Source: Cryobacterium psychrotolerans
Lineage (GTDB): Bacteria; Actinomycetota; Actinomycetes; Actinomycetales; Microbacteriaceae
Assembly: GCF_900101115.1 (NCBI RefSeq)
Contig: NZ_FNFU01000007.1
Coordinates: 103,875-167,874 of the forward strand
Direction of reading: 5' to 3'
DNA length: 64,000 nucleotides
Each line of letters starts with the position of its first letter. Within the stretch, counting starts at the first letter, position 1. The position numbers and the translations under genes were made by a program. Below are positions 18,190-28,264 of the stretch, one piece after another. The notes beneath the pieces are model-generated. The model made no database searches. It was not told the DNA's origin and was given only the letters and a program-made list of their open reading frames with translations.

Positions 18190-19350
18190 ATGATCACCCT
18201 CCGCGTCCTCGTCGACCAGATGATCGCGCCGGTTCCCGGCGGCATCGGTCGCTACACCGAGGAACTCACCCGGCAGCTGATCGCGACCGCGCCTGCCGAC
18301 TGCTTCGTCGAGGGCATCGTCTCGTCGTCTTCCAGCGACCAGTACGAGTACGTCGAACGGACGCTGCCCGGCCTGTCCGGGCTGTACAAGACGACCCTCG
18401 CCCGCCGCGAGCTGGCGGCCGCCTGGCAGCTCGGAATGACCACCTCGCCCGGGCCGGGCCTGATCCACGCGACGGGCCTCCTCGCCCCGCTCCGCCGGCA
18501 CGACCTGGCCGACGGCACCCAGCTGGCCGTGACCGTCCACGACGTGCTCGCCTGGACGCATCCGGAGGCGCTCACGCCGACGACCGTCGCCTGGACGAAG
18601 GCGATGCTGAAGCGCGCCCGCAAGCACGCCGACGCGGTCGTCGTGCCGAGCCACGCGGTCGCCGACCAGTTGTCGGAGATCGCCGACTTCGGGGACCGGG
18701 TGCGCGTGATCGGCGGCGCCGTGGCCAGCGGGCTCCGGCTTCCCACCGACTACCTCGTCTCCGGCACGCTCTCCTCGGGGGTGGCGGCCACCGAGGCTCT
18801 CGGGCTCCCGGCGGAATACATCCTCGCGGCGGGCACCCTCGAGCCGCGCAAGGCGATCACCGCGCTGATCACCGCCCTCGGGCTGCCCGGCGCGCCCGAT
18901 CTGCCCCTCATCGTGCTCGGGCCGGATTCCTGGGGTGAGCTCGATATCGCCTCGGTGGCCGACGAGGCGGGCCTCGCGCCGGGCCGCGTGCGGGCGATGA
19001 CCGGGCTGAGCGACGAGGAGCTCGCGGTCGTGATCTCCCGCGCCTCGGTCTTCGTCTTCCCGAGCCTGGAGGAGGGCTTCTCCACCCCGATCATCCAGGC
19101 CTTCCACTTCGGCACCCCGGTCGTGCATTCGGATGCCCCCGCCAACGTCGAAGCGGCCGGTGACGCCGGGTTCGTCGTCGAGCGGCAGGACGCGGCCGGC
19201 TACCCCGAACGGCTCGCCGCCGCGGTGTCCCGGGTGCTCGGCGACGCCGAGCTCGCCCGCAGGCTGAGCATCGCCGGCAGCGATCGGGCCAGGGCGTTCA
19301 GCTGGCGAGACTCGGCCGAGCGCGTCTGGCAGCTGCACGCCGACCTGTAG
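18190..19350 (+). CDS. GT4-type glycosyltransferase
   Basis: The 386-residue protein is a GT-B fold glycosyltransferase of the family 1/4 superfamily: VDQMIAPVPGGIGRYTEEL at the N terminus, AAGTLEPRKAI at the inter-domain hinge, and PSLEEGFSTPIIQAFHFGTPVV, the E(x7)E donor-sugar motif. The frame is open far upstream (to 17332), but that part is antisense to the metalloprotease gene. The ATG at 18190 follows a GAAAGAG and begins the conserved domain. It probably transfers a sugar to the lipid-linked polymer. An acyltransferase follows 32 bases later, likely co-transcribed. Confidence 0.88.
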   Translation: MITLRVLVDQMIAPVPGGIGRYTEELTRQLIATAPADCFVEGIVSSSSSDQYEYVERTLPGLSGLYKTTLARRELAAAWQLGMTTSPGPGLIHATGLLAPLRRHDLADGTQLAVTVHDVLAWTHPEALTPTTVAWTKAMLKRARKHADAVVVPSHAVADQLSEIADFGDRVRVIGGAVASGLRLPTDYLVSGTLSSGVAATEALGLPAEYILAAGTLEPRKAITALITALGLPGAPDLPLIVLGPDSWGELDIASVADEAGLAPGRVRAMTGLSDEELAVVISRASVFVFPSLEEGFSTPIIQAFHFGTPVVHSDAPANVEAAGDAGFVVERQDAAGYPERLAAAVSRVLGDAELARRLSIAGSDRARAFSWRDSAERVWQLHADL

Positions 19351-19382
19351 CCCGCCGCCTCGCGCACGGTAACCTAAAGCCT

Positions 19383-20567
19383 ATGCATTCGTCCCCGACC
19401 GAGGTCCCGCGCGCCCGGCGCCTGGACTCCCTGACCGGACTGCGCTGGTGGGCCGCCTTCGGCGTCTTCCTGTTCCACATGAACAACCTGGCGCCACTTC
19501 CGATCTTTCCGATCCTTCGGTTCGGCAACTACGGGGTCATGTTCTTCTTCCTGCTCTCCGGGTTCGTCCTGACCTGGTCCGCCAACGCGAAGGTCTCCCC
19601 GACGACGTTCTGGTGGCGCCGCTTCGCACGGATCTACCCCGCCTACCTCGTGGCGCTGATCATCGCGATCCCGGTGTTCTACAGCTTCGCCCCCGACCCC
19701 GCGGACTGGTGGGTCAAGCCGGTCGACGTGGGCATCCTGCTGCTGTCGGTCGTGCTGCTGCAGGGCTGGTCGAAGGATCCCGTGGTGCTGTTCTCGGGCA
19801 ACCCGGCCGGCTGGACGCTGACGTTCGAGTCCTTCTTCTATGCCCTGCACCCGGCCCTGAACACGTTCCTGCGGATGCTGCGGCTGCGTGGAACGCTGAT
19901 CGCGGCGCTGGCCATCGTCGTGCTCAGCTTCGGCTACCGGGCCGCGAGCCTGGCCTGGCCGGGAACGTTCGTGACCGACATCCCGTGGCCGGTCGTGCGG
20001 CTGAGCGAGTTCGCGCTCGGCATGACCGCCGCGCACGCCATGCGCCTCGGCTGGACCACACGGCTCTCCCCCATCGTCATGTACCTCGCCGGCGGCTTGT
20101 TCATTGCCTGGTACGTGCTTCCGCCCATCCTGCTCAGTCCCGCGAACGCCGAGATCGTCGGCGGCGGGGCCATCGGCCTGGCCGTGCGCAGCAGCACCAA
20201 CGAGTGGATGCTGCTGCTCTGCGCCCTGCTCGTGGTGACGGTCGCGTCCCGGGACGTCCGCGGCGGCCGGTCGATCCTGCGCAGCAAGCCCCTGGTGAAG
20301 CTCGGCGAGTGGTCGTACACGTTTTACCTCGTGCACGCCACCGGGATCTACATTGTGCTTGCCCAGGTCGGCCCGCAGCCCTACAGCCGGTGGAGCATCC
20401 TGTGGTACGTGGGAATGCTCGCCCTGGCGCTGATGATGTCGGCGGCCCTGCACTACGCCGTCGAGAAGCCCTGCGAACGGTTCCTGCGCAGCCGCTGGGA
20501 TGCCCGGCTCGCCCGCCGCGAGGCAGCCCGGGTGGCCGCCCTCGCCCCCGATCCCGTCACCACCTGA
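19383..20567 (+). CDS. Acyltransferase 3 family membrane protein
   Basis: This 394-residue polytopic protein starts RLDSLTGLRWWAAFGVFLFH and has FFFLLSGFVLTW in helix 2, followed by an R-R-FARIYPAYL cluster. These are hallmarks of acyltransferase-3 enzymes, which acylate extracytoplasmic glycans. About ten membrane helices are visible and there is no SGNH domain. It follows the GT4 gene closely. A 24-bp perfect inverted repeat begins directly after its stop codon. It is the third acyltransferase of this superfamily in the window, so the surface polymer may carry several acyl groups. Confidence 0.88.
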   Translation: MHSSPTEVPRARRLDSLTGLRWWAAFGVFLFHMNNLAPLPIFPILRFGNYGVMFFFLLSGFVLTWSANAKVSPTTFWWRRFARIYPAYLVALIIAIPVFYSFAPDPADWWVKPVDVGILLLSVVLLQGWSKDPVVLFSGNPAGWTLTFESFFYALHPALNTFLRMLRLRGTLIAALAIVVLSFGYRAASLAWPGTFVTDIPWPVVRLSEFALGMTAAHAMRLGWTTRLSPIVMYLAGGLFIAWYVLPPILLSPANAEIVGGGAIGLAVRSSTNEWMLLLCALLVVTVASRDVRGGRSILRSKPLVKLGEWSYTFYLVHATGIYIVLAQVGPQPYSRWSILWYVGMLALALMMSAALHYAVEKPCERFLRSRWDARLARREAARVAALAPDPVTT

Positions 20568-20632
20568 CCCGCGAAACCGCAGTTGTGCGCGTTATTCGCG
20601 TGTTTTAGCGCGCACAACTGCGGTTTCGCGGG
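20568..20632. terminator. Perfect 24-bp inverted repeat, family B, probable bidirectional terminator
   Basis: Arms at 20568-20591 and 20609-20632 are perfect reverse complements, with a 17-base loop (TTATTCGCGTGTTTTAG). The left arm starts on the first base after the acyltransferase stop, and the LCP gene ends at 20647 on the other strand. A homologous element with a similar loop lies at 35350-35416 in the same kind of convergent gap. No long T-run follows, so termination would rely on the strong hairpin. Confidence 0.75.
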
Positions 20633-20646
20633 GACTTGCGGGGGCG

Positions 20647-22011
20647 TTAGGGGGCGGGCGTGGGAGAGGCGGGGGGCGCGAGGGCTTTGTCGATCAGAGA
20701 ACGGATGTAGTCGTAGTCGGGATCTTCCGGGTTGACGTCGTTCTCCGGCACGAGCTCGACCGAGTTGATCGGCTGCTTCTTCGTCTTCGAGGCCAGGTCG
20801 ACGAAGTAGCCCAGCATGCCCTGCGGGACATCCGTCTTCACGACCTGGGCGCCGGCCGTGGCGACGGCCTGGAACTTGGTCAGCACGTTGGCCGGGTTGA
20901 ACTGCTTGAGGATCGCCTCCTGGAGCACCCGCTGGCGGGCCATCCGGTCGTAGTCGCTCGTGCCGTGGCGGGCCCGGCCGTACCAGAGCGCGGTGTACCC
21001 GTCCATGTGCTGCTGCCCGGCCTCGACCCAGCCGTCGACGTTGTTGAACTGCTCGTCGCCGCCGATCGGCAGGCGCTCCTTGACATTGATGTCCACGCCG
21101 CCGAGCGCGTCGATGAGGTCGGTGAAGCCCTGCATGTCGATCAGCACGTAGTACTGGATGCTCAGGCCGGTGACGCCCTGGGCGGCGTCCCGCATGGCCT
21201 CGATGCCGGGCGAGCTGGCCTGGGCGGCCGCGTCGGGGTACAGCTCTGGGCGCTTGAGTTCCATCTCGGTGTAGATGGAGTTGAGCATGCAGGCGGAGAC
21301 GTCGCATCCGTCGATGGCGCCGTAGCCCTCCGGGTAGATGTCCGCGAGCGGGGAGTCGGCCGGGAAGGGCACGTTCTCGAGGTCCCGGGGCAGGCCGATC
21401 ATGGTGGCCTGGCCGGTCTTGGCATCGATGCTGACCACGGAAATGCTGTCGGGGCGCAGGCCATCGCGGCCGGGTCCGGCGTCGCCGCCGAGCAGCAGGA
21501 TGTTGTACCGGCCGTCGACGGGCGGCTCCGACGGCCCGGCGGAGAACACGGACGACAGGAAACCGCTCGCCGTGGTCGCCACATAGGCGCCGTAGGCGGC
21601 GGTGCCGCTGGTGAACGCCATCAGAACGACCGCCAGGCCGGCGATGATCGGCCGGGCCTTCGGAGAGGTGCGCACGAGGCGGGCCAGCCGGATGGTGTCG
21701 ATGCTGAGCACCGCCCAGGCGACCGCGCAGAAGGCGAGCGCCAGCGCGGCGACCCACAGGCCGATCGTGCTCGTGAAGACCGTGAGCACGACCTGCGGCC
21801 AGAGCACCCAGGCGACGCCGGCAATGATGCCCAGGATGAGCACAGTCAGGGTCAGGCGCAGGCCGAAGCGGCCGAGTTTTCGGTTTCCGGCCAGCACCTG
21901 CGGCGAACCGGGCAGCACCGTGTTGAGCACGACGAGCCACCAGGCTCGCTTGGTCATCACGGGCGCGGATCGGGCATCCGGGTAGCGGATCGGGCTTCGG
22001 GCGCTGCTCAT
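20647..22011 (-). CDS. LytR-CpsA-Psr (LCP) family wall-polymer ligase
   Basis: The 454-residue protein has three or four N-terminal membrane helices (roughly 25-150) and an extracellular LCP domain from about 165. Typical blocks are [20 protein letters not shown] with the catalytic Arg and Asp, [17 protein letters not shown], and a late [17 protein letters not shown] containing the conserved Arg cluster. LCP enzymes attach undecaprenyl-linked glycopolymers to peptidoglycan or arabinogalactan. This would be the last step for the polymer made in 1-20 kb. Its ATG overlaps the purE stop by four bases, so it is read from the purK-purE transcript. The multi-helix N terminus is longer than the single helix of most LCP proteins. 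Confidence 0.92.
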   Translation of the reverse strand: MSSARSPIRYPDARSAPVMTKRAWWLVVLNTVLPGSPQVLAGNRKLGRFGLRLTLTVLILGIIAGVAWVLWPQVVLTVFTSTIGLWVAALALAFCAVAWAVLSIDTIRLARLVRTSPKARPIIAGLAVVLMAFTSGTAAYGAYVATTASGFLSSVFSAGPSEPPVDGRYNILLLGGDAGPGRDGLRPDSISVVSIDAKTGQATMIGLPRDLENVPFPADSPLADIYPEGYGAIDGCDVSACMLNSIYTEMELKRPELYPDAAAQASSPGIEAMRDAAQGVTGLSIQYYVLIDMQGFTDLIDALGGVDINVKERLPIGGDEQFNNVDGWVEAGQQHMDGYTALWYGRARHGTSDYDRMARQRVLQEAILKQFNPANVLTKFQAVATAGAQVVKTDVPQGMLGYFVDLASKTKKQPINSVELVPENDVNPEDPDYDYIRSLIDKALAPPASPTPAP

Positions 22012-22529
22012 AGCCTGGCTTGCAGGTCCCGGTTCTTCTGCTCGACCTGTGCGGCGAGCGCCTCCGCGTAGCCGGCCAGCTTGAGTCGGAGGGAGTCATC
22101 GGCGGTGGCGAGGATCTTGACCGCGATCAGCCCGGCGTTGCGCGCGCCGCCGATCGACACGGTCGCGACGGGGACGCCGGCCGGCATCTGCACGATGGAG
22201 AGCAGGGAATCGAGGCCGTCGAGCCGGCCCAGCGGCACGGGCACGCCCACGACGGGCAGGGTGGTGACCGAGGCGAGCATGCCGGGCAGGTGCGCGGCGC
22301 CCCCGGCCCCGGCGATGATGACCTTCAGTCCGCGCTCATGGGCGCTCTTGCCGTAGGCGATCATCTTCTCCGGGGTGCGGTGCGCGGAAACGACCTGCAC
22401 CTCGTGCGGCACTCCGAAGTCGCGCAGCAGCTGGGCCGCGTCGCTCATCACCGGCCAATCCGAATCGGAGCCCATGACGACCCCGACCAGGGGCGCACCG
22501 GCGCTGCCGAACGGGGAGGTCTCATTCAC
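22008..22529 (-). CDS. purE: N5-carboxyaminoimidazole ribonucleotide mutase
   Basis: PurE moves the carboxyl group of N5-CAIR to carbon 4 in de novo purine synthesis. The protein (173 residues from GTG at 22529) carries [23 protein letters not shown] and [11 protein letters not shown], the phosphate- and substrate-binding blocks of class I PurE. The frame stays open upstream to 22778 over the end of purK. I chose the GTG before NETSPFG because it gives the usual family length. Another GTG at 22544 is possible. It follows purK and overlaps the LCP gene downstream. Confidence 0.95.
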   Translation of the reverse strand: MNETSPFGSAGAPLVGVVMGSDSDWPVMSDAAQLLRDFGVPHEVQVVSAHRTPEKMIAYGKSAHERGLKVIIAGAGGAAHLPGMLASVTTLPVVGVPVPLGRLDGLDSLLSIVQMPAGVPVATVSIGGARNAGLIAVKILATADDSLRLKLAGYAEALAAQVEQKNRDLQARL

Positions 22530-22561
22530 GGGGTTCTCTGGCACGCAGACGATCTTAGGCG

Positions 22562-23698
22562 TCAGTCCTGAAAGAGCGCCGCAGTGGCACGCGCCTGGTA
22601 GGCGACTTCGTCCAAATCGTGACCGCTCGCGGTGACGTGGCCGACCTTGCGTCCGGGCCGCGGATCCTTGCCGTAGTTGTGCATCTTCACGCCCGGATGC
22701 GCCGCGAAGGCCGCCTCGTACCGGTCGTCGAGCGAGCCCGTCGCCGGGCCGCCGAGGATGTTCACCATGACCGACCACGGTTCGCGGGACTCGGTGGCGC
22801 CGAGCGGGAGGTCGAGCACGGCCCGGAGGTGCTGCTCGAACTGGCTCGTCGTCGAGCCCTCCATCGACCAGTGACCGCTGTTGTGCGGGCGCATGGCCAG
22901 TTCATTGATCAGCACCCGCTCATCCGTCGTCTCGAACAGTTCGACGGCGAGCACGCCCGTCACGCCGAGTCCGTTCGCGACGGCCATGCCGATCTCGGCC
23001 GCCACCTCGATGAGCCGCCCGGGTGCCTGCGGGGCCGGGGAGATGACCTCGGCGCAGACGCCGTCCCGCTGCACGGTCTCCACGACCGGCCAGGCCCGGG
23101 TCTCGCCGGACGGGCGCCTGGCCACCAGCTGGGCCAGTTCCCGGCGGAAGTCGACGAGCTCTTCGACGAGCAGCGCGCCGTCGTTGGCGTCTTCGGCGAG
23201 CGCCGCGAACCAGTCGTCGGCCTCGTGTTCGTGGGTGATCATCCGCACGCCCTTGCCGTCGTAGCCGCCGCGGGCGGTCTTGAGCACCGCGCGGCCGCCG
23301 TGCTCGGCCAGGAACGCGGCGAGCTGGTCGGTGTTCTCCACCCGCGCCCAGTCGGGCACCGGCAGCCCCAGCTCGGTCAGTCGTTCACGCATGAGCAGTT
23401 TGTCCTGCGCGTAGAGCAGGGCGTCCGGCCCGGGGTGCACGGCCACGCCGCGCTGCACGAGCTCCCGCAGGATCTCCTGCGGCACGTGCTCGTGGTCGAA
23501 GGTGATCACGTCGACGGTGTCGGCGAAGGCGAGCACGACGTCGCGGTCGCGGTAGTCGCCGATTTGGACCGCGGCCAGCCCGGCCGCCATGCCCTCGTTC
23601 TCGGCGAGCACGCGGATGTCGATCCCGAGGTTCACCGCGGCAGGGATCATCATCCGGGCCAGCTGGCCACCACCGATGACGCCAACAGTCCTAGCCAT
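22562..23698 (-). CDS. purK: 5-(carboxyamino)imidazole ribonucleotide synthase
   Basis: PurK is an ATP-grasp ligase that makes N5-CAIR from AIR, bicarbonate and ATP, feeding PurE. The product (378 residues from ATG at 23698) starts [16 protein letters not shown] and contains the ATP-grasp elements [28 protein letters not shown] and [22 protein letters not shown] sits just before the ATG. A TTG at 23710 would add four residues. It is first in the purK-purE-LCP operon and diverges from the GtrA gene. Confidence 0.95.
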   Translation of the reverse strand: MARTVGVIGGGQLARMMIPAAVNLGIDIRVLAENEGMAAGLAAVQIGDYRDRDVVLAFADTVDVITFDHEHVPQEILRELVQRGVAVHPGPDALLYAQDKLLMRERLTELGLPVPDWARVENTDQLAAFLAEHGGRAVLKTARGGYDGKGVRMITHEHEADDWFAALAEDANDGALLVEELVDFRRELAQLVARRPSGETRAWPVVETVQRDGVCAEVISPAPQAPGRLIEVAAEIGMAVANGLGVTGVLAVELFETTDERVLINELAMRPHNSGHWSMEGSTTSQFEQHLRAVLDLPLGATESREPWSVMVNILGGPATGSLDDRYEAAFAAHPGVKMHNYGKDPRPGRKVGHVTASGHDLDEVAYQARATAALFQD

Positions 23699-23842
23699 AA
23701 TCTCCACCAATTCCTGTGCGAACCTTCATTCGGCCCGGAGTCAACTCTCAGCCTGTGATCCCGACCTCGCCATAGACTGCGGGTCGCGGAGTTCTATCCT
23801 CGCTCACAGATCCATCTTCCTATACCCAGCCCGGACGGACGC

Positions 23843-24370
23843 ATGTCGACAAACGCGGTCACCAGGAGCCGCCTCGTGGCCTTCGCCGGCCAGCTCGGCA
23901 AGTTCGGGGCCGTCGGGCTCGTGGGATTCGTGGTGGACGTCACCGTGTTCAACCTGCTCCGCAGCACCGTTTTCGATCCGGAGATCGTGCATGCCGGACC
24001 GATCTACGCGAAGATCGTGTCCACCGTGCTGGCCATCCTCGCCAACTGGATCGGCAACCGCTACTGGACCTTCGGCACGTCCCGCCGGCCGCGGGCGTTG
24101 CGTGAGGGGCTCGAATTCTTCGCCGTCAGCCTGGTGGGCATGGGTATCGGGCTGTTCTGCCTGTGGCTCAGCCATTACGTGCTCGGCTACACCAGCATCA
24201 TCGCCGACAACGTGTCCTCGAATGTGATCGGCCTCGGCCTGGGCGCCGTCTTCCGGTTCACGCTCTACCGTTATTGGGTCTTCGCCCCTGGCCGCGTCGA
24301 CGCCGCGCCTGCCGCGCCTGCGGTCGATCGGCTAACGGCCGGCCCACGGGGGCTGGTCGGGGAGCGCTGA
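23843..24370 (+). CDS. GtrA family membrane protein
   Basis: The 175-residue protein has four membrane helices and GtrA hallmarks: FGAVGLVGFVVDVTVFNLL in helix 1, ANWIGNRYWTF in the middle and FRFTLYRYWVF at the end. GtrA/DPMS-like proteins are thought to help flip or present polyprenyl-phosphate sugars. It occupies the place of Rv3277 in the mycobacterial gene order. Its last 39 bases overlap the end of the convergent PH-domain gene. Confidence 0.9.
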   Translation: MSTNAVTRSRLVAFAGQLGKFGAVGLVGFVVDVTVFNLLRSTVFDPEIVHAGPIYAKIVSTVLAILANWIGNRYWTFGTSRRPRALREGLEFFAVSLVGMGIGLFCLWLSHYVLGYTSIIADNVSSNVIGLGLGAVFRFTLYRYWVFAPGRVDAAPAAPAVDRLTAGPRGLVGER

Positions 24371-24997
24371 CTGTTCCTGGCGTCGTGACCCGATCACGGT
24401 CTGCGACTCCTGCATCAGCTCGTGCAGCACCTGCTGCACCAGGTCGGCGCTCGGCACATCCTTCAGCACGAGCGGATGCTCCAGCCCCGAGTTGACGAGC
24501 ACGTCGCCGGAGCGGAACGAGGCCTGCAGCCAGTTCTGGCGTACCGTCACGTCGTAGCCGCGACCGTGCAGCAGCTCCTGGCGGCTGCGCACGAAGAACC
24601 CGTGCCGAAAGATGATGCGCCGGGTGGTGATCGTGTACCGCCGGTTCAGCCACGAGGCCAGGGGCAGGAGCCAGAGCAACACGACGACCGCCGCGGCCAG
24701 CACGATGAGGCCGGTGTTCTGCCAGTCTTCGGGCAGGTTCCCGTAGAAGTATCCGGTGGCGCCGCAGACGAGCAGGAGCGCCACGGTCGGCCAGAAGAGA
24801 CGCCGGGCGTGCGGGCGGAGCCGGGCGACGACTCGTTCGGCGGGCGAAGAGCCGGCGGGCGACGAGCCGGCGAGAGAGGAGCCGGAGGTGGCCGCGGCCG
24901 CCGGGGAGGGCGAGGACCCGCGCGTGGCGGACAGGGGTGTGGTCGCCCACTGCTCCGTCGATCCCGCCGCGGACGCAGCCCCTGCACTTTTCGTCAT
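24332..24997 (-). CDS. PH domain-containing membrane protein
   Basis: The 221-residue protein has a low-complexity Ala/Ser/Gly/Pro N terminus (residues 1-52), two membrane helices at about 68-85 and 95-113, and a bacterial PH domain after them (RRYTITTRRIIFRHGFFVRSRQELL, then VTVRQNWLQASFRSGDVLVNSG). The order matches the Rv3278c family, next to birA. Function is unknown; the family is often suggested to act in membrane or envelope organisation. The N-terminal tail is probably the least conserved part, so the start is uncertain. Confidence 0.85.
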   Translation of the reverse strand: MTKSAGAASAAGSTEQWATTPLSATRGSSPSPAAAATSGSSLAGSSPAGSSPAERVVARLRPHARRLFWPTVALLLVCGATGYFYGNLPEDWQNTGLIVLAAAVVVLLWLLPLASWLNRRYTITTRRIIFRHGFFVRSRQELLHGRGYDVTVRQNWLQASFRSGDVLVNSGLEHPLVLKDVPSADLVQQVLHELMQESQTVIGSRRQEQSALPDQPPWAGR

Positions 24998-25004
24998 ACC
25001 TCCA

Positions 25005-25856
25005 TTAATACCGTAGGTGGGTCACATCGCCCGCGGCGACGGCCTGCAGCTCGCCATTCGCGTGGTCCTCGACGATCAACCGTCCGTGCGTGTCGAGGGC
25101 GATTGCGGTGCCGATCAGGTCGGTCCCGCCGGGCAGCTCCACCCTCACCGGGGAGCCGAGTGTTCCGCACAGTTCGGTGACCTGCTCGAGCAGGCCGCTG
25201 GCCACGGCATCCCCGCCGGCGGCGGTGAACGCGCCCGCGAGGTCCCGCAGCTCGGTGAGGTAGCGTGCGAGCACGGCATCCGGGCTCGGGCTGCTGCCCG
25301 TGACCAGCAGGAGCGAGGTCGAGGTGAGGGTGGGCAGGTCGTGTTCGTCAAGGCTCAGGTTCAGGCCGGTCCCGATGATGAGGCCGCGGGCATCCGGCAG
25401 GAGTTCGGACAGGACGCCGGACACCTTGTAGCCGTCGATGAGCACGTCGTTGGGCCATTTGAGGGTGACCTCGTGCCGGGGCGCGTCCTCGCCCGGCGCG
25501 TCGGAGGGCCGGGGCCGGGCGGCGCTGGCCTCGACGACGCCCCGCACGGCCCTGGTCATCGCCGCCCCGGCGAGCAGCGGGAACCAGCCGAGCTGGTCGG
25601 GCGGCAGGGGCTGGCCGCCGCGTGTCGTCGGGCGCAGGATCACCGAGATGGCGAGCGACTTGCCGGTCGGCGCGAGCCAGGTGCGGCCGAGCCGGCCGCG
25701 GCCGCGAGTCTGGTTGTCGGTGACGACCACCGACAGGTTGGGCCAGGCGGCGGCATCCGGCCCACTTGCGTGCCCGGCCATGACGTCGTTCGTCGAGCCG
25801 ACCTCGGCCAGGTATTCCAGCCGCGGGGCGACCTTGCTGCTGAGTGGAAACTCCAT
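25005..25856 (-). CDS. birA: Biotin--[acetyl-CoA carboxylase] ligase
   Basis: BirA activates biotin as biotinyl-AMP and transfers it to the biotin carrier lysine, here on the AccA3-type protein at 33.6 kb. The 283-residue enzyme has STNDVM, the biotinyl-AMP loop TRGRGRLGRTW, and KWPNDVLIDGYKVSGVL. It lacks an N-terminal helix-turn-helix, so it is a monofunctional class I ligase without repressor activity. I chose ATG 25856 because GGAAGAGG lies five to six bases upstream; a GTG at 25862 is possible. It ends eight bases before the PH-domain gene and diverges from accD. Confidence 0.95.
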   Translation of the reverse strand: MEFPLSSKVAPRLEYLAEVGSTNDVMAGHASGPDAAAWPNLSVVVTDNQTRGRGRLGRTWLAPTGKSLAISVILRPTTRGGQPLPPDQLGWFPLLAGAAMTRAVRGVVEASAARPRPSDAPGEDAPRHEVTLKWPNDVLIDGYKVSGVLSELLPDARGLIIGTGLNLSLDEHDLPTLTSTSLLLVTGSSPSPDAVLARYLTELRDLAGAFTAAGGDAVASGLLEQVTELCGTLGSPVRVELPGGTDLIGTAIALDTHGRLIVEDHANGELQAVAAGDVTHLRY

Positions 25857-25871
25857 GCGCACCTCTTCCCG

Positions 25872-25954
25872 GGGCTAACTCAGGCTATTCTGCCGAATCG
25901 GTGCCGAAAGACCGAGTTTCGGGCCCCAGTTCCCGGATTCTCCTGAGTTGACCC
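25872..25954. repeat. Family A palindromic element, copy 1
   Basis: This 83-bp element has outer arms GGGCTAACTCAGG and TCTCCTGAGTTGACCC, imperfect reverse complements. An inner hairpin has CCGAAA and TTTCGG arms. The outer arms match those of the 94-bp elements at 62490-62583 and 63801-63894. It lies in the divergent gap between birA and accD, starting 15 bases before the birA ATG on the other strand. Confidence 0.7.
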
Positions 25955-26069
25955 CGGGAGGGGAAGTGTTGGCCGCGGGAGGGGAAGGGGAACCGACCAG
26001 CGAAACGGGCGATCTTTGTGGAGAATCGTCAACGGGTGCCGCCACGGGCTGGCCGGTAGAGTGAACCGC

Positions 26070-27674
<1,605 letters not shown>

Positions 27675-27681
27675 CGGCGCC

Positions 27682-27921
27682 ATGACTGCCTCAACGAATT
27701 CAGCCGATTTCGATCCGTCGGAGCTCGCCTTCGTGACCCGTCGGGTCACCGACGCCGAGGCATCCGCGGTGACCGCCGTGCTGCGCGGCGTGCTCCAGGA
27801 GGAGTCCGACGGCATCCGCGCGGCCCCCGAGCGCGGGCAGAGCGCCTGGCAGGTCAGCCAGCGCGGCATCCGCGGCCCGATGACGCCCGGCCACGGCCGC
27901 TGGCGCGGCTTCTCGGCCTGA
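27682..27921 (+). CDS. accE: Acyl-CoA carboxylase epsilon subunit
   Basis: This small 79-residue protein follows accD after seven bases. Its C-terminal half (SAWQVSQRGIRGPMTPGHGRW) and the middle VTDAEASAVTAVL are typical of the epsilon subunit that stabilises the AccA3-AccD5 complex in actinobacteria. No other domain is present. The longer open frame upstream in the same phase is a shadow of accD; the ATG at 27682 starts the real protein. Confidence 0.88.
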   Translation: MTASTNSADFDPSELAFVTRRVTDAEASAVTAVLRGVLQEESDGIRAAPERGQSAWQVSQRGIRGPMTPGHGRWRGFSA

Positions 27922-28130
27922 GGCCGCCGCCGCGCACCCTCTCGGGGCCGCGCGGTAGACGCGGAATGTCCCCTAAAGTGCCGACTGTGCGGGGGCTCGC
28001 CGCTCCTCCAGGATGAGTATTGCCCGGTGCGCCTCTCGCAGGCACACCACCCACCGCTCGGCGACTAGGGTAAGTAACCGATTCGGCTGGGGGCCCGTCA
28101 GGGTGGCATTCGGGTTGTCGCTCTGGCCCA

Positions 28131-28176
28131 GAATGCGAAAGGGGACCAACCTCACGGCTGGTCCCCTTTCGCATTC
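28131..28176. terminator. Perfect 18-bp inverted repeat, probable terminator
   Basis: Arms at 28131-28148 (GAATGCGAAAGGGGACCA) and 28159-28176 are perfect reverse complements around a 10-base loop. It lies downstream of accE and of the convergent sensor operon, so it could stop transcription from either side. No T-tract follows. Confidence 0.6.
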
Positions 28177-28197
28177 CTCATCGCGCATCCATCGTCG

Positions 28198-28260
28198 CGC
28201 CGAACTGTGAGTTTGGCACCTTCCCGGGCGCCCGGAAGGTGCCAAACTCACAGTTCGGCG
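28198..28260. repeat. Near-complete 63-bp palindrome (27-bp perfect arms)
   Basis: Arms at 28198-28224 and 28234-28260 are perfect reverse complements. The nine-base centre CGGGCGCCC is itself almost palindromic. It ends four bases before the stop of the convergent membrane-protein gene at 28265. It may be a terminator or a mobile palindrome of the kind seen elsewhere in this window; its sequence is unlike families A, B and D. Confidence 0.7.
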
Positions 28261-28264
28261 AAGG

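Larger units (their letters stand above)
27922..28264. other. Gene-free convergent gap with two long hairpins
   Basis: This 343-base stretch separates accE from the convergent two-component operon. I find no convincing gene in it. The right half holds two inverted repeats (28131-28176 and 28198-28260), described separately. The left half (27922-28130) shows no feature I can name. Confidence 0.6.
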
